Source: JAYPUG01 sp038117265
GTDB taxonomy: Bacteria; Pseudomonadota; Alphaproteobacteria; UBA6615
Length of the DNA: 64,000 nt
Direction of reading: 5' to 3'
NCBI GenBank assembly: GCA_038117265.1
Contig: JAYOFO010000006.1
Span: 6,558-70,557, forward strand
Shown here: positions 9,173 to 17,377 of the stretch, piece by piece
Numbering within the stretch: position 1 is the first letter of the stretch
Layout: the number at the start of each line of letters is the position of its first letter
Notes under the pieces: model-generated
What the model saw: only the letters and a program-made list of their open reading frames with translations
Told to the model about the DNA's origin: nothing
Database searches by the model: none
Position numbers and translations under genes: made by a program

Positions 9173-10941
9173 GTGCCGGTTTCCTTCTTGGTTTCGGCGC
9201 CGTCATGCGCTTCGGGACAGAGGATGTCGGGGTCGGGCGGTTCGCGATAGAGTCGCTCCACCAGGTCTGCCCGGTTGGCCAGGCAGCGCGCCTGGACCAG
9301 GTGGCCCTTGTCGTTGATCTCGCCCGCCGACCGGTCGGGTGGCACGTCCGTCAGCACGGCGCGGTAGATGGCGGTGGTGCTGCCGGGGTGCGCGGCGTTG
9401 TGGGTTTCCAGGGCCCGTTTCAGCCGCGTCGCGATCCCGTCGCGGGGCGCGTCGGGAGTGGGAAACAGGATGAGCGCGATCCGGTCGTGACCGGCACCCG
9501 CGATGGCCACATCCTGGAGGTCGGGGGCGCACGCGGCGAGGAGCGCGTGACGCAGCGCGCCCGTCTTCACCCGGCTGCCATTGGTGAGCTTGAAGTCCTC
9601 GGCCAGCCGGCCGTCGAAGGAGAGCCCGCGCTCGGGGGTGCCGGCATGGGTCGCGCGTCCGAGGTCGCCGGTCCGCAGGAAGCCGTCTTCGTCGAGCGGC
9701 AGCGGGAACGGCCCGTCCGGACCCAGATAACGGGGCGCGACATTCGGGCCGCGGAAGCGGATTTCGTGCGCGTCATCGACCGGTGCGAGGCACAGCGCAT
9801 GGCCGGGCAGCGGCAGCCCGATCTCGGCCGTATCACGCGCCGCCTCGAATCCGAGGCACATGGTCGATCCAGCCTCGGTCGAACCGTAGCCGGACAGCAC
9901 CAACGGCGGCCCGGCGGGCCCGTGCGGGCCGGCCGTGACGGCGTCCTGCAGCCGCTCCCAGGTCCGTGCGCCCATGCCCGCACCCGCGAAGAAGACCAGG
10001 TCGAGCCGGTCGAACAGCGCCGCCCGCGTTTCGGGGTCGGTGTCGAGATGGTCGAGCAGCAGGTCGATGCCGTAGGGAACGTTGATGTGAATGGTCGGGC
10101 GAACCGTGCGGATGCGCGCGGCCATTGCGTCGATGTTCTCGGGTCCGGGCGGCGTCTCGACGTGGTAGGCGCCGCCGTTCCAGATCATCTTGTGGAAATT
10201 GTCGAGGCCGCCGAACACGTGGTGCCAGGGCAGCCAGTCGATCAGCGCCGGGCGATGATCGGCAAGGAACGGCCAGTGTGCGGCATAGGCGGCCTGGCAC
10301 GACGCGATCATGCGGCGCGTGACGGCCACGCCCTTCGGTTCGCCCGTCGAGCCGGAGGTGAAGTAGATCGCAGCGAGGTCTTCGGGCCGGGTGACCTGGC
10401 GTGCGAAACCTGTGTCGTTGCCCATCGCGGACTCGATGGCATCGCGATCCAGGCGGCTGGGAACAAGCGAAGCGAGCGCCCCAGGCAGGTCGCCCGTCAG
10501 ATCGATGAGGCATGATGGCTGCGCGCCCGCGAGCATCGCGGCGAGGCGGCCCCGGCCGTGTTCGGATGCCAGCAGTGCGGGAGACAGCGGCGCGTGTGCG
10601 ATCCCGGCCTTCAGAGCCGCGAGCTTTACCGCGGCATGGGTGACGCTCGCACCGCCGACGACCGCGATCGTGCTCGATTTCGTGAGCCCTTTCGTGCGGA
10701 GGAAAGCGGCAAGCGCGTCGGACATGCGGTCGATCGCGCCATAACCAATCGTCAGGACCTCCTCGCCGCGACGCTCGCTCACGAACGGCGCATCGGGTGC
10801 ATCCGCCACCCAGCGGTCAAAGCGGTCGAGGACATCGGGAAGCGGATCGGGAAGCGGTGTCCGGTTGTGCAGGACGATCGCACCGTCGGGCCGGTCTTCG
10901 CGGACGATGTCGGGCACGGAAAGGCGAGGGTCCGGGGTCAC
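9169..10941 (-). CDS. Acyl/aryl-CoA ligase, feruloyl-CoA-synthase-like
   Basis: This 590-residue AMP-forming ligase activates a carboxylic acid to its CoA thioester. The P-loop is YFTSGSTGEPKGVAVT, the adenylate-binding segment is GYGSTEAGST, and RTGDLGRA lies before the hinge. The stretch DWLPWHHVFGGLDNFHKM and the C-terminal DFKLTNGSRVKTGALR resemble feruloyl-CoA synthases more than fatty-acid ligases, where a catalytic lysine follows a different pattern. The start is GTG at 10941 with AAGGA about eight bases upstream. The gene is the first of a two-gene operon with the crotonase and is divergent from upp. An aromatic or phenylpropenoid acid substrate is inferred, not shown. Confidence 0.85.
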   Translation of the reverse strand: MTPDPRLSVPDIVREDRPDGAIVLHNRTPLPDPLPDVLDRFDRWVADAPDAPFVSERRGEEVLTIGYGAIDRMSDALAAFLRTKGLTKSSTIAVVGGASVTHAAVKLAALKAGIAHAPLSPALLASEHGRGRLAAMLAGAQPSCLIDLTGDLPGALASLVPSRLDRDAIESAMGNDTGFARQVTRPEDLAAIYFTSGSTGEPKGVAVTRRMIASCQAAYAAHWPFLADHRPALIDWLPWHHVFGGLDNFHKMIWNGGAYHVETPPGPENIDAMAARIRTVRPTIHINVPYGIDLLLDHLDTDPETRAALFDRLDLVFFAGAGMGARTWERLQDAVTAGPHGPAGPPLVLSGYGSTEAGSTMCLGFEAARDTAEIGLPLPGHALCLAPVDDAHEIRFRGPNVAPRYLGPDGPFPLPLDEDGFLRTGDLGRATHAGTPERGLSFDGRLAEDFKLTNGSRVKTGALRHALLAACAPDLQDVAIAGAGHDRIALILFPTPDAPRDGIATRLKRALETHNAAHPGSTTAIYRAVLTDVPPDRSAGEINDKGHLVQARCLANRADLVERLYREPPDPDILCPEAHDGAETKKETGT

Positions 10942-11086
10942 GTGAATGTCCTTCGGGAACCGGGCGGGGCACGTCCCGCGAGCATGGCAGACCCCGGATC
11001 GTGCAGCAAACCGGGTATGGACACTCGCCTTTTGCGGCCCAAGCGGGTTAGATCAGGAACGCTTCGCTGTACCGGTAAACCGTTCC

Positions 11087-11716
11087 ATGACCCCTCGGCA
11101 ACATGTCTCCGACCATCCGCTGATACGGCACAAGATATCGGTGCTGCGTGACAAGGCCACGCCATCCATCCTGTTCCGGATGCTGGTGCGCGAGATCGCA
11201 CAACTGATGCTCTACGAGCCGACCCGCGATCTCATGCTGGTCGAACGCGACATCGAGACACCGGTCGCGCCGACACGCGCCCTGTTCCTCGCCAAGCCTT
11301 TGCCGGTGCTCGTCTCGATCATGCGGGCCGGCAATGTGATGCTCGATGCTGCGCTCGAAATACTGCCGACCGCCGGGGTCGCCCATATCGGCATCTACCG
11401 CGATCACCAGACCCTCGAGGCGGTCGAGTACTACTACAACGGCCCGCCCGACATCGCCGAACGCCCGGTTCTGATCGTCGATCCGATGCTGGCGACGGCG
11501 AATTCCTCGATCGCGGCGATCTCCCAGCTCAAGGGACGCGGCGTGCGCGACATCAAGCTGATCTCGATCCTCGCGGCACCCGAAGGGCTGACCGCGCTGG
11601 CGGACGCGCACCCGGATGTCGAAGTGTTTGTCGGGACGGTCGACGCGCACCTCAACGACAAGGGCTACATCGTGCCTGGCCTCGGCGATGCCGGCGATCG
11701 CAGCTATGCCACCTGA
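11087..11716 (+). CDS. upp: Uracil phosphoribosyltransferase
   Basis: This 209-residue protein matches the usual length of the enzyme that makes UMP from uracil and PRPP in pyrimidine salvage. The PRPP loop reads VDPMLATANSS, and the uracil-binding end GYIVPGLGDAGDR is intact. In most bacterial enzymes the PRPP loop has ATGGS; here it has ATANS, a mild change. I use the ATG at 11087 because family homology begins there (HVSDHPLIRHKISVLRD); the open frame starts further upstream. The nitrile hydratase genes begin 75 bases downstream on the same strand, with no clear terminator between. Confidence 0.94.
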   Translation: MTPRQHVSDHPLIRHKISVLRDKATPSILFRMLVREIAQLMLYEPTRDLMLVERDIETPVAPTRALFLAKPLPVLVSIMRAGNVMLDAALEILPTAGVAHIGIYRDHQTLEAVEYYYNGPPDIAERPVLIVDPMLATANSSIAAISQLKGRGVRDIKLISILAAPEGLTALADAHPDVEVFVGTVDAHLNDKGYIVPGLGDAGDRSYAT

Positions 11717-11791
11717 GATCGGTACGCGGCCGGCACGTTGACATCGACGGGCCGATTGGCAACGCTCAACCCTGGATTGGAGGCTGCTCGA

Positions 11792-12421
11792 ATGGCCCAT
11801 GACCACGACCACGGTGACGGCCACCCACACGCGTTGCTGCCGCCCGAACCGGCCCTGCGCGTGCGCGCGATCGAGACGCTGCTCGTCGAGAAGGGGCTCG
11901 TCGATCCCGCCGCGATCGATGCGGTCATCGACACCTTTTCGAACCGCATAGGTCCGCAGAACGGTGCCCGGGTCGTGGCGCGCGCCTGGTCCGATCCGGC
12001 CTATCTGGAACGTCTGCGCGCCGACGCGACGGTTGCGATCGCCGAACTCGGCTTCTCGGGCATGCAGGGCGAGCACATGGTCGTGGTCGAGAACAGCGAG
12101 GCGGTCCACAATCTCGTCGTCTGTACCCTGTGCTCCTGCTACCCGTGGCCCGTCCTGGGCGTGCCGCCCGTTTGGTACAAATCGAGCGAATACCGGGCAC
12201 GTGCCGTGCGCGATCCGCGCGGCGTGCTCGCCGATTTCGGCGTGACCCTGCCGGCGGAGACCAAGATTCGGATCTGGGATTCGACCGCCGAGATTCGCTA
12301 CCTGGTCATTCCCCGACGCCCGGCGGGTACGGACGGCCTGTCCGAGGACGAGCTGGCTGCGCTGGTCAGCCGGGATTCGATGATCGGTACGGGGTTCGCG
12401 ATTTCGCCAGGGGGTGCCTGA
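11792..12421 (+). CDS. nthA: Nitrile hydratase alpha subunit, cobalt type
   Basis: The protein has 209 residues. The metal-binding claw VCTLCSCYPWPVLG gives ligands C111, C114, S115 and C116. Threonine in VCTLCSC marks the non-corrin cobalt class, whereas iron enzymes have serine there. The enzyme hydrates nitriles to amides in the cytoplasm. The N-terminus is unusually rich in His and Asp (HDHDHGDGHPH), which could help hold cobalt. The start at ATG 11792 follows GGAGG by about eight bases. The stop overlaps the beta-subunit ATG by one base (TGATG). A thiocyanate-hydrolase role is possible in this fold but less likely with a separate full beta subunit. Confidence 0.93.
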   Translation: MAHDHDHGDGHPHALLPPEPALRVRAIETLLVEKGLVDPAAIDAVIDTFSNRIGPQNGARVVARAWSDPAYLERLRADATVAIAELGFSGMQGEHMVVVENSEAVHNLVVCTLCSCYPWPVLGVPPVWYKSSEYRARAVRDPRGVLADFGVTLPAETKIRIWDSTAEIRYLVIPRRPAGTDGLSEDELAALVSRDSMIGTGFAISPGGA

Positions 12422-13083
12422 TGGACGGCGTCCACGATCTTGGCGGATTGGAGGGGTTCGGGCCGGTGCCGGTCGAAGCGGACGAGCCGGTGTTCCATCA
12501 CGATTGGGAAGGCCGGATGTTCGCGACCCGCCTGCTGATGGGGTTCTGGCGAAAGTGGAACATCGATGCGGGCCGGCATTCGCTCGAGCGGCTGCCGCCG
12601 GCCGACTACCTATCCATGACCTATTACGAGAAGTGGGCAGCGAGCGTCGTGGCACTCTCGCTCGCGGCCGGGCTGATCACCCGCGACGAGCTTGTTGCCG
12701 GCCACCCGGCCGCGGGGGCCGCGAAGGCCACGCCCCCGGTCGACGCCGACGGCTTCCTGTCGTTCCTGCCAAAGGGGCGGCCGAGCGCGCGCGACGTCAA
12801 CGCGCTGCCGGCTTTCGCGGTGGGCGACTGGGTGCGCACGGCACGGCACGGTCATTCCGGACACACGCGCTTGCCGCGCTACTTGCGCGACTGCGAGGGG
12901 GAGATCGTTCTGCACCATGGCGCGCACGTCTTTCCCGATGTTGCGGTGACCCTGACCGGCGAAGCGCCGCAGCACCTTTACGCGGTGCGCTTTGCGGCGC
13001 GCGATTTGTGGGGTGAGGATGCCGAGGCGGGCCACAGCGTTACCGCCGATCTTTGGGAGAGCTATCTTGCACCCGCCCGATGA
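12421..13083 (+). CDS. nthB: Nitrile hydratase beta subunit
   Basis: This 220-residue protein follows the alpha subunit with a one-base overlap. It begins MDGVHDLGGLEGFGPV, the typical beta-subunit start, then has the helical segment ending in YYEKWAASVVALSLAAGLI, and a C-terminal SH3-like barrel with GDWVRTARHGHSGHTRLPRY and HLYAVRFAARDLWG. These are the parts that wrap around the alpha subunit and shape the nitrile pocket. The 3' end overlaps the start of the accessory gene by 17 bases. Together the three genes look like a complete and compact nitrile hydratase operon. Confidence 0.93.
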   Translation: MDGVHDLGGLEGFGPVPVEADEPVFHHDWEGRMFATRLLMGFWRKWNIDAGRHSLERLPPADYLSMTYYEKWAASVVALSLAAGLITRDELVAGHPAAGAAKATPPVDADGFLSFLPKGRPSARDVNALPAFAVGDWVRTARHGHSGHTRLPRYLRDCEGEIVLHHGAHVFPDVAVTLTGEAPQHLYAVRFAARDLWGEDAEAGHSVTADLWESYLAPAR

Positions 13084-13399
13084 GCCGGAACGGCCCTTCG
13101 CGGAGCCGTGGCACGCCGAACTGTTCGCCACGACCCATGCGCTGGCGGCGGCCGGCCTGTTCGACTGGCCGGAATGGGCCGCCCGGTTTTCGGCGGCGCT
13201 GGCACAGGCCGATGCCGATGGCGGGCCGCAGGACGGGTCCAACTATTACGACGTCTGGCTTGCCGCATTCGAGGCGTTTCTCGTCGAGCGTGGTCTGACA
13301 GATGCGGGCCGGATCGATGCGCTACGCGACGCCTGGGCGCGGGCGTATCTCTCGACACCCCACGGGGCGCCGGTCTCGCTCGCCGGCGACACCCGCTAG
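13067..13399 (+). CDS. Nitrile hydratase accessory/activator protein
   Basis: The protein has 110 residues, small and similar in layout to the N-terminal part of nitrile hydratase beta subunits (FAEPWHAELFATTHALAAAG, FDWPEWAARF, YYDVWLAAFEAFL). Such proteins insert cobalt by exchanging alpha subunits. No ATG is available in this frame near the family start. I choose the TTG at 13067 because GGAGAG lies six bases upstream and family similarity begins immediately after it. It overlaps nthB by 17 bases. No cobalt transporter and no amidase gene are adjacent, so cobalt supply and the next degradation step are encoded elsewhere. Confidence 0.85.
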   Translation: MHPPDEPERPFAEPWHAELFATTHALAAAGLFDWPEWAARFSAALAQADADGGPQDGSNYYDVWLAAFEAFLVERGLTDAGRIDALRDAWARAYLSTPHGAPVSLAGDTR

Positions 13400-13405
13400 C
13401 GCGGA

Positions 13406-14485
13406 TCAGTCCAGCGTATAGCTCTTCAGCGCGTCGGCGCTGAATTCCATCCCGTGTCCCGGACGGTCGGGCGGCGCCATGTGGCCGTCGACGATTTCCG
13501 GCCCATACTCCCACAGATTGTCCGGGGCACCGGCGAGGACTTCGACCAGCGCGGCGTTGGGGATCGAGACCAGGACCTGGATCGACAGTTCCGGCACCAG
13601 GTGCGGGGCGATCATGACGTCATAGGCTGCCGCGAGATGCGAGATCTGCATCATCTGGGAGAAGCCGCCGCAGCGGTGGATGTCCGGGTTCAGGTACTGG
13701 GCGGCGCCTGCCGCGATCAGATCGCGGAACCCGTAGCGTGTGTACTCGTTTTCGCCCGTCGCGATGGGGATTGTCGTTGCCGCGGCGACCTGGGCGCACT
13801 GGTCGATATTGTCGGCCAGCACCGGTTCCTCGTACCAGTAGAGGTCGTAATCCTCGAGCATCTGGGCAACGCGGATGTTGGTCGCGACGTCCCAGCGCTG
13901 GTTGGCGTCGACAAGGATCGCCATGTCGGGCCCGAGAGCCTCGCGTACCAGGCGTACGCGCTCGATATTCTCGCGCACGTCGGGACGGCCGAGCTTGAAC
14001 TTGTAGTGCCGGCACCCCTGCGCACGGAACCCCTCTGCCTCGGCGACGATTTCGTCAACCGCGTAGGAAAGGAACCCGCCACTGCCATAGACGGGGATGT
14101 GTTCGGCATGGGCGCCGAAGAGCTGCCAGACGGGCTTGTCCACAGACTTGCCGAGGATGTCCCAGAGCCCGATGTCGATCGCGCTCATGGCGTAGACCGG
14201 GATGCCCTTCTTGCGCAGGCCGCGGTCGTTCTCGTACATCGCCTCCCAGATTTCACCGATCATCGTCGGGTCGCGCCCGACGATCAGCGGCACGATGCTG
14301 TCCTCGAGATATGCGCGCACCGAACTTGCGCCCATGCCGCCGACCAGCATGGTGTAGCCGAGACCCTCGATGCCAGCGTCGGTCTGGATGCGCGCGACCA
14401 CATAGGTGTTCTTGGCATAGTAGGTGTTGACCGGCGGCCCGTTCGGGACATCCATCGTCGACACGTCGATTCCGGTGATCTTCAT
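13406..14485 (-). CDS. Enolase-superfamily acid-sugar dehydratase/racemase, mandelate racemase group
   Basis: The protein has 359 residues with the N-terminal capping domain and a beta/alpha barrel. The catalytic set is visible: K162 and K164 in YKFKLG, metal ligands D193 (VDANQRW), E219 (YEEP) and E245 (GENEY), and the Asp-His dyad D268 (NPDIHRC) with H295 (APHLVPE). This is the mandelate-racemase subgroup, whose members abstract a proton next to a carboxylate. Many dehydrate sugar acids. The substrate cannot be told. The gene is divergent from a beta-hydroxyacid dehydrogenase, a pairing common in sugar-acid pathways, and convergent with the nitrile hydratase operon with six bases between. 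Confidence 0.88.
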   Translation of the reverse strand: MKITGIDVSTMDVPNGPPVNTYYAKNTYVVARIQTDAGIEGLGYTMLVGGMGASSVRAYLEDSIVPLIVGRDPTMIGEIWEAMYENDRGLRKKGIPVYAMSAIDIGLWDILGKSVDKPVWQLFGAHAEHIPVYGSGGFLSYAVDEIVAEAEGFRAQGCRHYKFKLGRPDVRENIERVRLVREALGPDMAILVDANQRWDVATNIRVAQMLEDYDLYWYEEPVLADNIDQCAQVAAATTIPIATGENEYTRYGFRDLIAAGAAQYLNPDIHRCGGFSQMMQISHLAAAYDVMIAPHLVPELSIQVLVSIPNAALVEVLAGAPDNLWEYGPEIVDGHMAPPDRPGHGMEFSADALKSYTLD

Positions 14486-14572
14486 GGTGCGTTTCCCCCC
14501 GCGGTTTCGAGCGGTACGCTAGGACAATAACGCCACGGGGCAAAGCGCTTCACATGCGGAGAGGAACACGTG

Positions 14573-15445
14573 ATGGGAGAACGGTTGGGAATGATCGGCG
14601 TTGGCAAGATGGGGCTGGCGCTCAGCCAGCAGATGATCGCCGATGGCCACCAGGTCTGGGGCTTCGACGTCGATCCCGAACGCCTGGGGATGCTCTCGGC
14701 TGCGGGCGGCACACCGTGCGCGAACGCACGCGAGGTCGCCGAGGCCGCCGACATCACCTTCTCGATCCTGCTGAAGCCCGAGCATATCGAGGACAATCTG
14801 TTCGGCGCGAACGGGATCGACAAGGCGGGCAAGCGGGGGCTCGTCCATGTCGAGATGAGCACTATGCCGCCGGCCTTCCAGCGCGACCTGGCGGGCCGGC
14901 TCGCGGGCGCCGGTATCGACATGCTCGATGCGCCGATCTCGGGCTCGACGCCGCAGGTCGACAACCGGACGATCACTTTCATGGTCGGCGGCAGTGATGT
15001 GGCCTATGGGCGCGTCCGGCCGATCCTCGAGGCCCTGTCGGCCGATGCGACCCACACTGGACCGTCGGGGACGGGAGCGTCGATGAAGGTGGTGACGAAC
15101 CTGTTCGTCAACGCATGCACGGCGCTGCTCGCCGAGGTAATCCTGACGGGCGAGCGCGCGGGCCTGTCGCACGAGGTGATGGCCCAGTGCCTGCCCAAGG
15201 GATCGGTGCGCGGCGCCATGCTCGACATGTCGATCGGGCCGCTGACCGAACGCGACTTCGCGCCGCGCGGTGCGGTCGAGATCTTCGTCAAGGATATGGG
15301 GATCGCGATCGACCTGGCGAAGGAGGGGGGAATCGACCTGCAGGTCGTGCCCGCCGCGCGCGCCATGTTCCAGAGAGCCGAGGCGGCGGGCTGGGGCAAG
15401 GACGACGCGACCCGGGTGATCGAGGTCTATGAGGGCAAGGCATAA
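14573..15445 (+). CDS. NAD(P)-dependent beta-hydroxyacid dehydrogenase (3-hydroxyisobutyrate dehydrogenase family)
   Basis: The protein has 290 residues. The nucleotide-binding motif GMIGVGKMGLAL is at the N-terminus, and the catalytic lysine lies in GTGASMKVVTNLFVNA. The substrate-binding motif is altered: the usual DxPVSGG is here DAPISGSTPQVDNRT, so the substrate probably differs from 3-hydroxyisobutyrate or tartronate semialdehyde. ATG 14573 follows GGAGAGGA by about seven bases; a GTG sits directly before it. It is divergent from the enolase-superfamily gene, and the two may act in one acid-sugar or branched-acid pathway. Confidence 0.85.
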   Translation: MGERLGMIGVGKMGLALSQQMIADGHQVWGFDVDPERLGMLSAAGGTPCANAREVAEAADITFSILLKPEHIEDNLFGANGIDKAGKRGLVHVEMSTMPPAFQRDLAGRLAGAGIDMLDAPISGSTPQVDNRTITFMVGGSDVAYGRVRPILEALSADATHTGPSGTGASMKVVTNLFVNACTALLAEVILTGERAGLSHEVMAQCLPKGSVRGAMLDMSIGPLTERDFAPRGAVEIFVKDMGIAIDLAKEGGIDLQVVPAARAMFQRAEAAGWGKDDATRVIEVYEGKA

Positions 15446-15457
15446 GGACGCTCGGCG

Positions 15458-16216
15458 CTAGCTGTGCCAACCGCCATCGGCCATCAGGACCGCGCCGGTG
15501 GTGAAGCTGGAGCGATCCGAGGCGAGGAACAGAACGGCCTCGGCGATCTCCTCGGCGCTGCCGTGGCGGCCGAGCGGGATCATGTTGTTCAGCATCTCGG
15601 TCGCATTCACGCCCATCTGCGCACTCACCCGATCCTCGATGGTCTGCTGGAAGTCGTTGGAGAGCGGCCCGGGCGCGATCACGTTGGCGCGGATGTTCCT
15701 GGGCGCGAGTTCGCGCGCGATACAGCGCGTCATACCGATGAGCGCATGCTTCGAGGTAATGTAGCCGACGGTGCCCGGTCGCGTGCGCACCCCCATGATG
15801 CTTGACGTGACGACGATGCTGCCGCCTGCGTTCATGTGCGGGATGGCGTGCTTCAGGGTCAGGAACGTCCCGACCACGTTGACGCCCATGATTTCGGCGA
15901 AGACATCCTCGGGGAACTCCGCCGTCATGGCGTTGGTGCCGCTGATACCGGCATTGGCGAACACCACGTCGATGCCGCCCCAGGCTTCGACCGCCGTACC
16001 GACGAAATTCTGCACCTGCGCGGAATCGGAAATGTTCGCCACCGCAGTGAGGGTGCCGTCGGCGTCGAGTTCGCCGGCCGCCCGGTCGAGATCGCCCTGA
16101 TTGCGGTCGACCAGCATGACCTTCGCGCCTTCCGCGGCCATGGCCTTGGCGCTCGCCAGGCCGACGCTTCCCGCGCCACCCGTGACGATGGCGCGCTTGC
16201 CGTCGAGGATTCCCAT
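15458..16216 (-). CDS. Short-chain dehydrogenase/reductase
   Basis: The protein has 252 residues of the classical SDR type. The cofactor motif is TGGAGSVGLA, NAG occurs in FANAGISG, the catalytic serine in VVTSSIMG and the Tyr-x3-Lys pair in GYITSKHA. VDRN after the second strand has an acidic residue, which favours NAD over NADP. Two adjacent ATGs lie at 16219 and 16216, with AAAGGA upstream of both. It is the last gene of an apparent operon behind the flavoprotein, RidA-like and GST genes, 26 bases after the GST stop. It oxidises or reduces an alcohol/ketone; the substrate is unknown. Confidence 0.88.
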   Translation of the reverse strand: MGILDGKRAIVTGGAGSVGLASAKAMAAEGAKVMLVDRNQGDLDRAAGELDADGTLTAVANISDSAQVQNFVGTAVEAWGGIDVVFANAGISGTNAMTAEFPEDVFAEIMGVNVVGTFLTLKHAIPHMNAGGSIVVTSSIMGVRTRPGTVGYITSKHALIGMTRCIARELAPRNIRANVIAPGPLSNDFQQTIEDRVSAQMGVNATEMLNNMIPLGRHGSAEEIAEAVLFLASDRSSFTTGAVLMADGGWHS

Positions 16217-16242
16217 CATTCGGTCCTTTCGGTGTTGAGCCG

Positions 16243-16950
16243 TTACCCGTCGAGTTCCGGATAATGCCGGAAGATGCCGTGTTCGTTGAACGGGATGCGG
16301 CGGTCGGATTCGCAATAGGACCTTATGTTCGGCCGATCCGCGACGGCGGCGTGCAGCGCGACGATGTTCGGGTAGCCCGGCTCCAGCCCTGCCATCGCCG
16401 TGGGGAAGGCGTAGCGCAGCCCTTCGACGGTCTGGAACAGCGACAGGTCAGGATGCGACAGGGCATCGCCGGCGAGCCGGCCGCCGTTCGCGGCGAGCAG
16501 GCGTTCGAAATAGTCGAAGAACTTCGGGATGCGCACCTCGCGGAAGTTGACGCTGCGGCGCAGCGCCTCGTCGCGTTGTTCCTCGTAATAGAACTCCTTG
16601 GCGAGGGGATGGTGCACATCGTGCGCCTCGACCAGGAAATCCGCCAGCACCATCGACAGCTGCAGCGCCTTGCGCCGTTCGGTGCTGTCTGTGGGCGCGA
16701 GGCCGTGCTTCGCACCGAGATAGTCCATGATCAGCGGGGTCTGCGAGACCGTGGTCTCGCCGTCCTTCAGGATGGGCGGCGCGAAGTGTTCGGACGTGGC
16801 CAGCACGGCGCGCAGGGCCTCGACGCCGCCGCCCTCGGCCTCGGATCGGCGCACCACGTCGACATAGTCGACGCCCGCTTCCTCGAGCACGAGCCGAACG
16901 AACTCGCCACGCCCCTGGATCGTCGGCCAGTAATAGAGCTCGTAGGCCAT
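16243..16950 (-). CDS. Glutathione S-transferase family protein
   Basis: The protein has 235 residues. The thioredoxin-like N-terminal domain begins YELYYWPTIQGRGEFVRL, similar to tyrosine-type GSTs, and the SQTPLIMDYLG segment is the glutathione gamma-glutamyl contact. The helical C-terminal domain follows with LAGDALSHPDLSLFQTVEGL. The gene is third in the flavoprotein-RidA-GST-SDR operon, 25 bases after RidA. The operon setting suggests handling of a reactive intermediate or a glutathione-dependent isomerisation rather than general detoxification; this is inference. Confidence 0.85.
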   Translation of the reverse strand: MAYELYYWPTIQGRGEFVRLVLEEAGVDYVDVVRRSEAEGGGVEALRAVLATSEHFAPPILKDGETTVSQTPLIMDYLGAKHGLAPTDSTERRKALQLSMVLADFLVEAHDVHHPLAKEFYYEEQRDEALRRSVNFREVRIPKFFDYFERLLAANGGRLAGDALSHPDLSLFQTVEGLRYAFPTAMAGLEPGYPNIVALHAAVADRPNIRSYCESDRRIPFNEHGIFRHYPELDG

Positions 16951-16975
16951 TGCGGGTCGTTCCCTTCCGTTTCGC

Positions 16976-17362
16976 TCAGGCGATCACAGCGGTGGCGTCG
17001 ATCTCGACCAGGTAGTCGGGATCGGCGAAGCCGGACACGATGATCCCCGTGCTCGCCGGTGCGTGCGGTCCGAAATACTCCGCGATCACCGCATAGACCG
17101 GTGCGCGATGGGCCCGGTCGGTGATGTAGACCGTCAGCTTTACCGTGTGCGACAGGTCGCCGCCGGCCTCCTCGAGGAGCGTCTTGATGTTCTCGCAGGC
17201 CTGACGCGTCTGTGTTGCGGGTTCGCCCGGTACGGGCGGCGATCCGTCCAACCCGGCCCCCGTCTGGCCCGACATGTAGAGCGTGTCGCCCGCCAACACC
17301 GCACGGGAATAGCTGCCCGTCGCATTGGTCGGTGTGACCTTGCGGATGCGCCTGTGGGCCAT
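16976..17362 (-). CDS. RidA/YjgF-family protein lacking the catalytic arginine
   Basis: The protein has 128 residues and the trimeric chorismate-mutase-like fold. Landmarks are GDTLYMSGQTG and VKLTVYITD. In true RidA imine deaminases an Arg precedes the Ser-Thr segment (PARS/T). Here the equivalent reads APASTGIIVSG, with no arginine, which places the protein outside the deaminase-active RidA group. Rid-like proteins without this residue are often found in catabolic operons. It starts 15 bases after the flavoprotein stop, so the two are probably produced together. A role with an amine- or enamine-type substrate is only a guess. Confidence 0.85.
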   Translation of the reverse strand: MAHRRIRKVTPTNATGSYSRAVLAGDTLYMSGQTGAGLDGSPPVPGEPATQTRQACENIKTLLEEAGGDLSHTVKLTVYITDRAHRAPVYAVIAEYFGPHAPASTGIIVSGFADPDYLVEIDATAVIA

Positions 17363-17377
17363 GCCGGTGCGTCCCGC

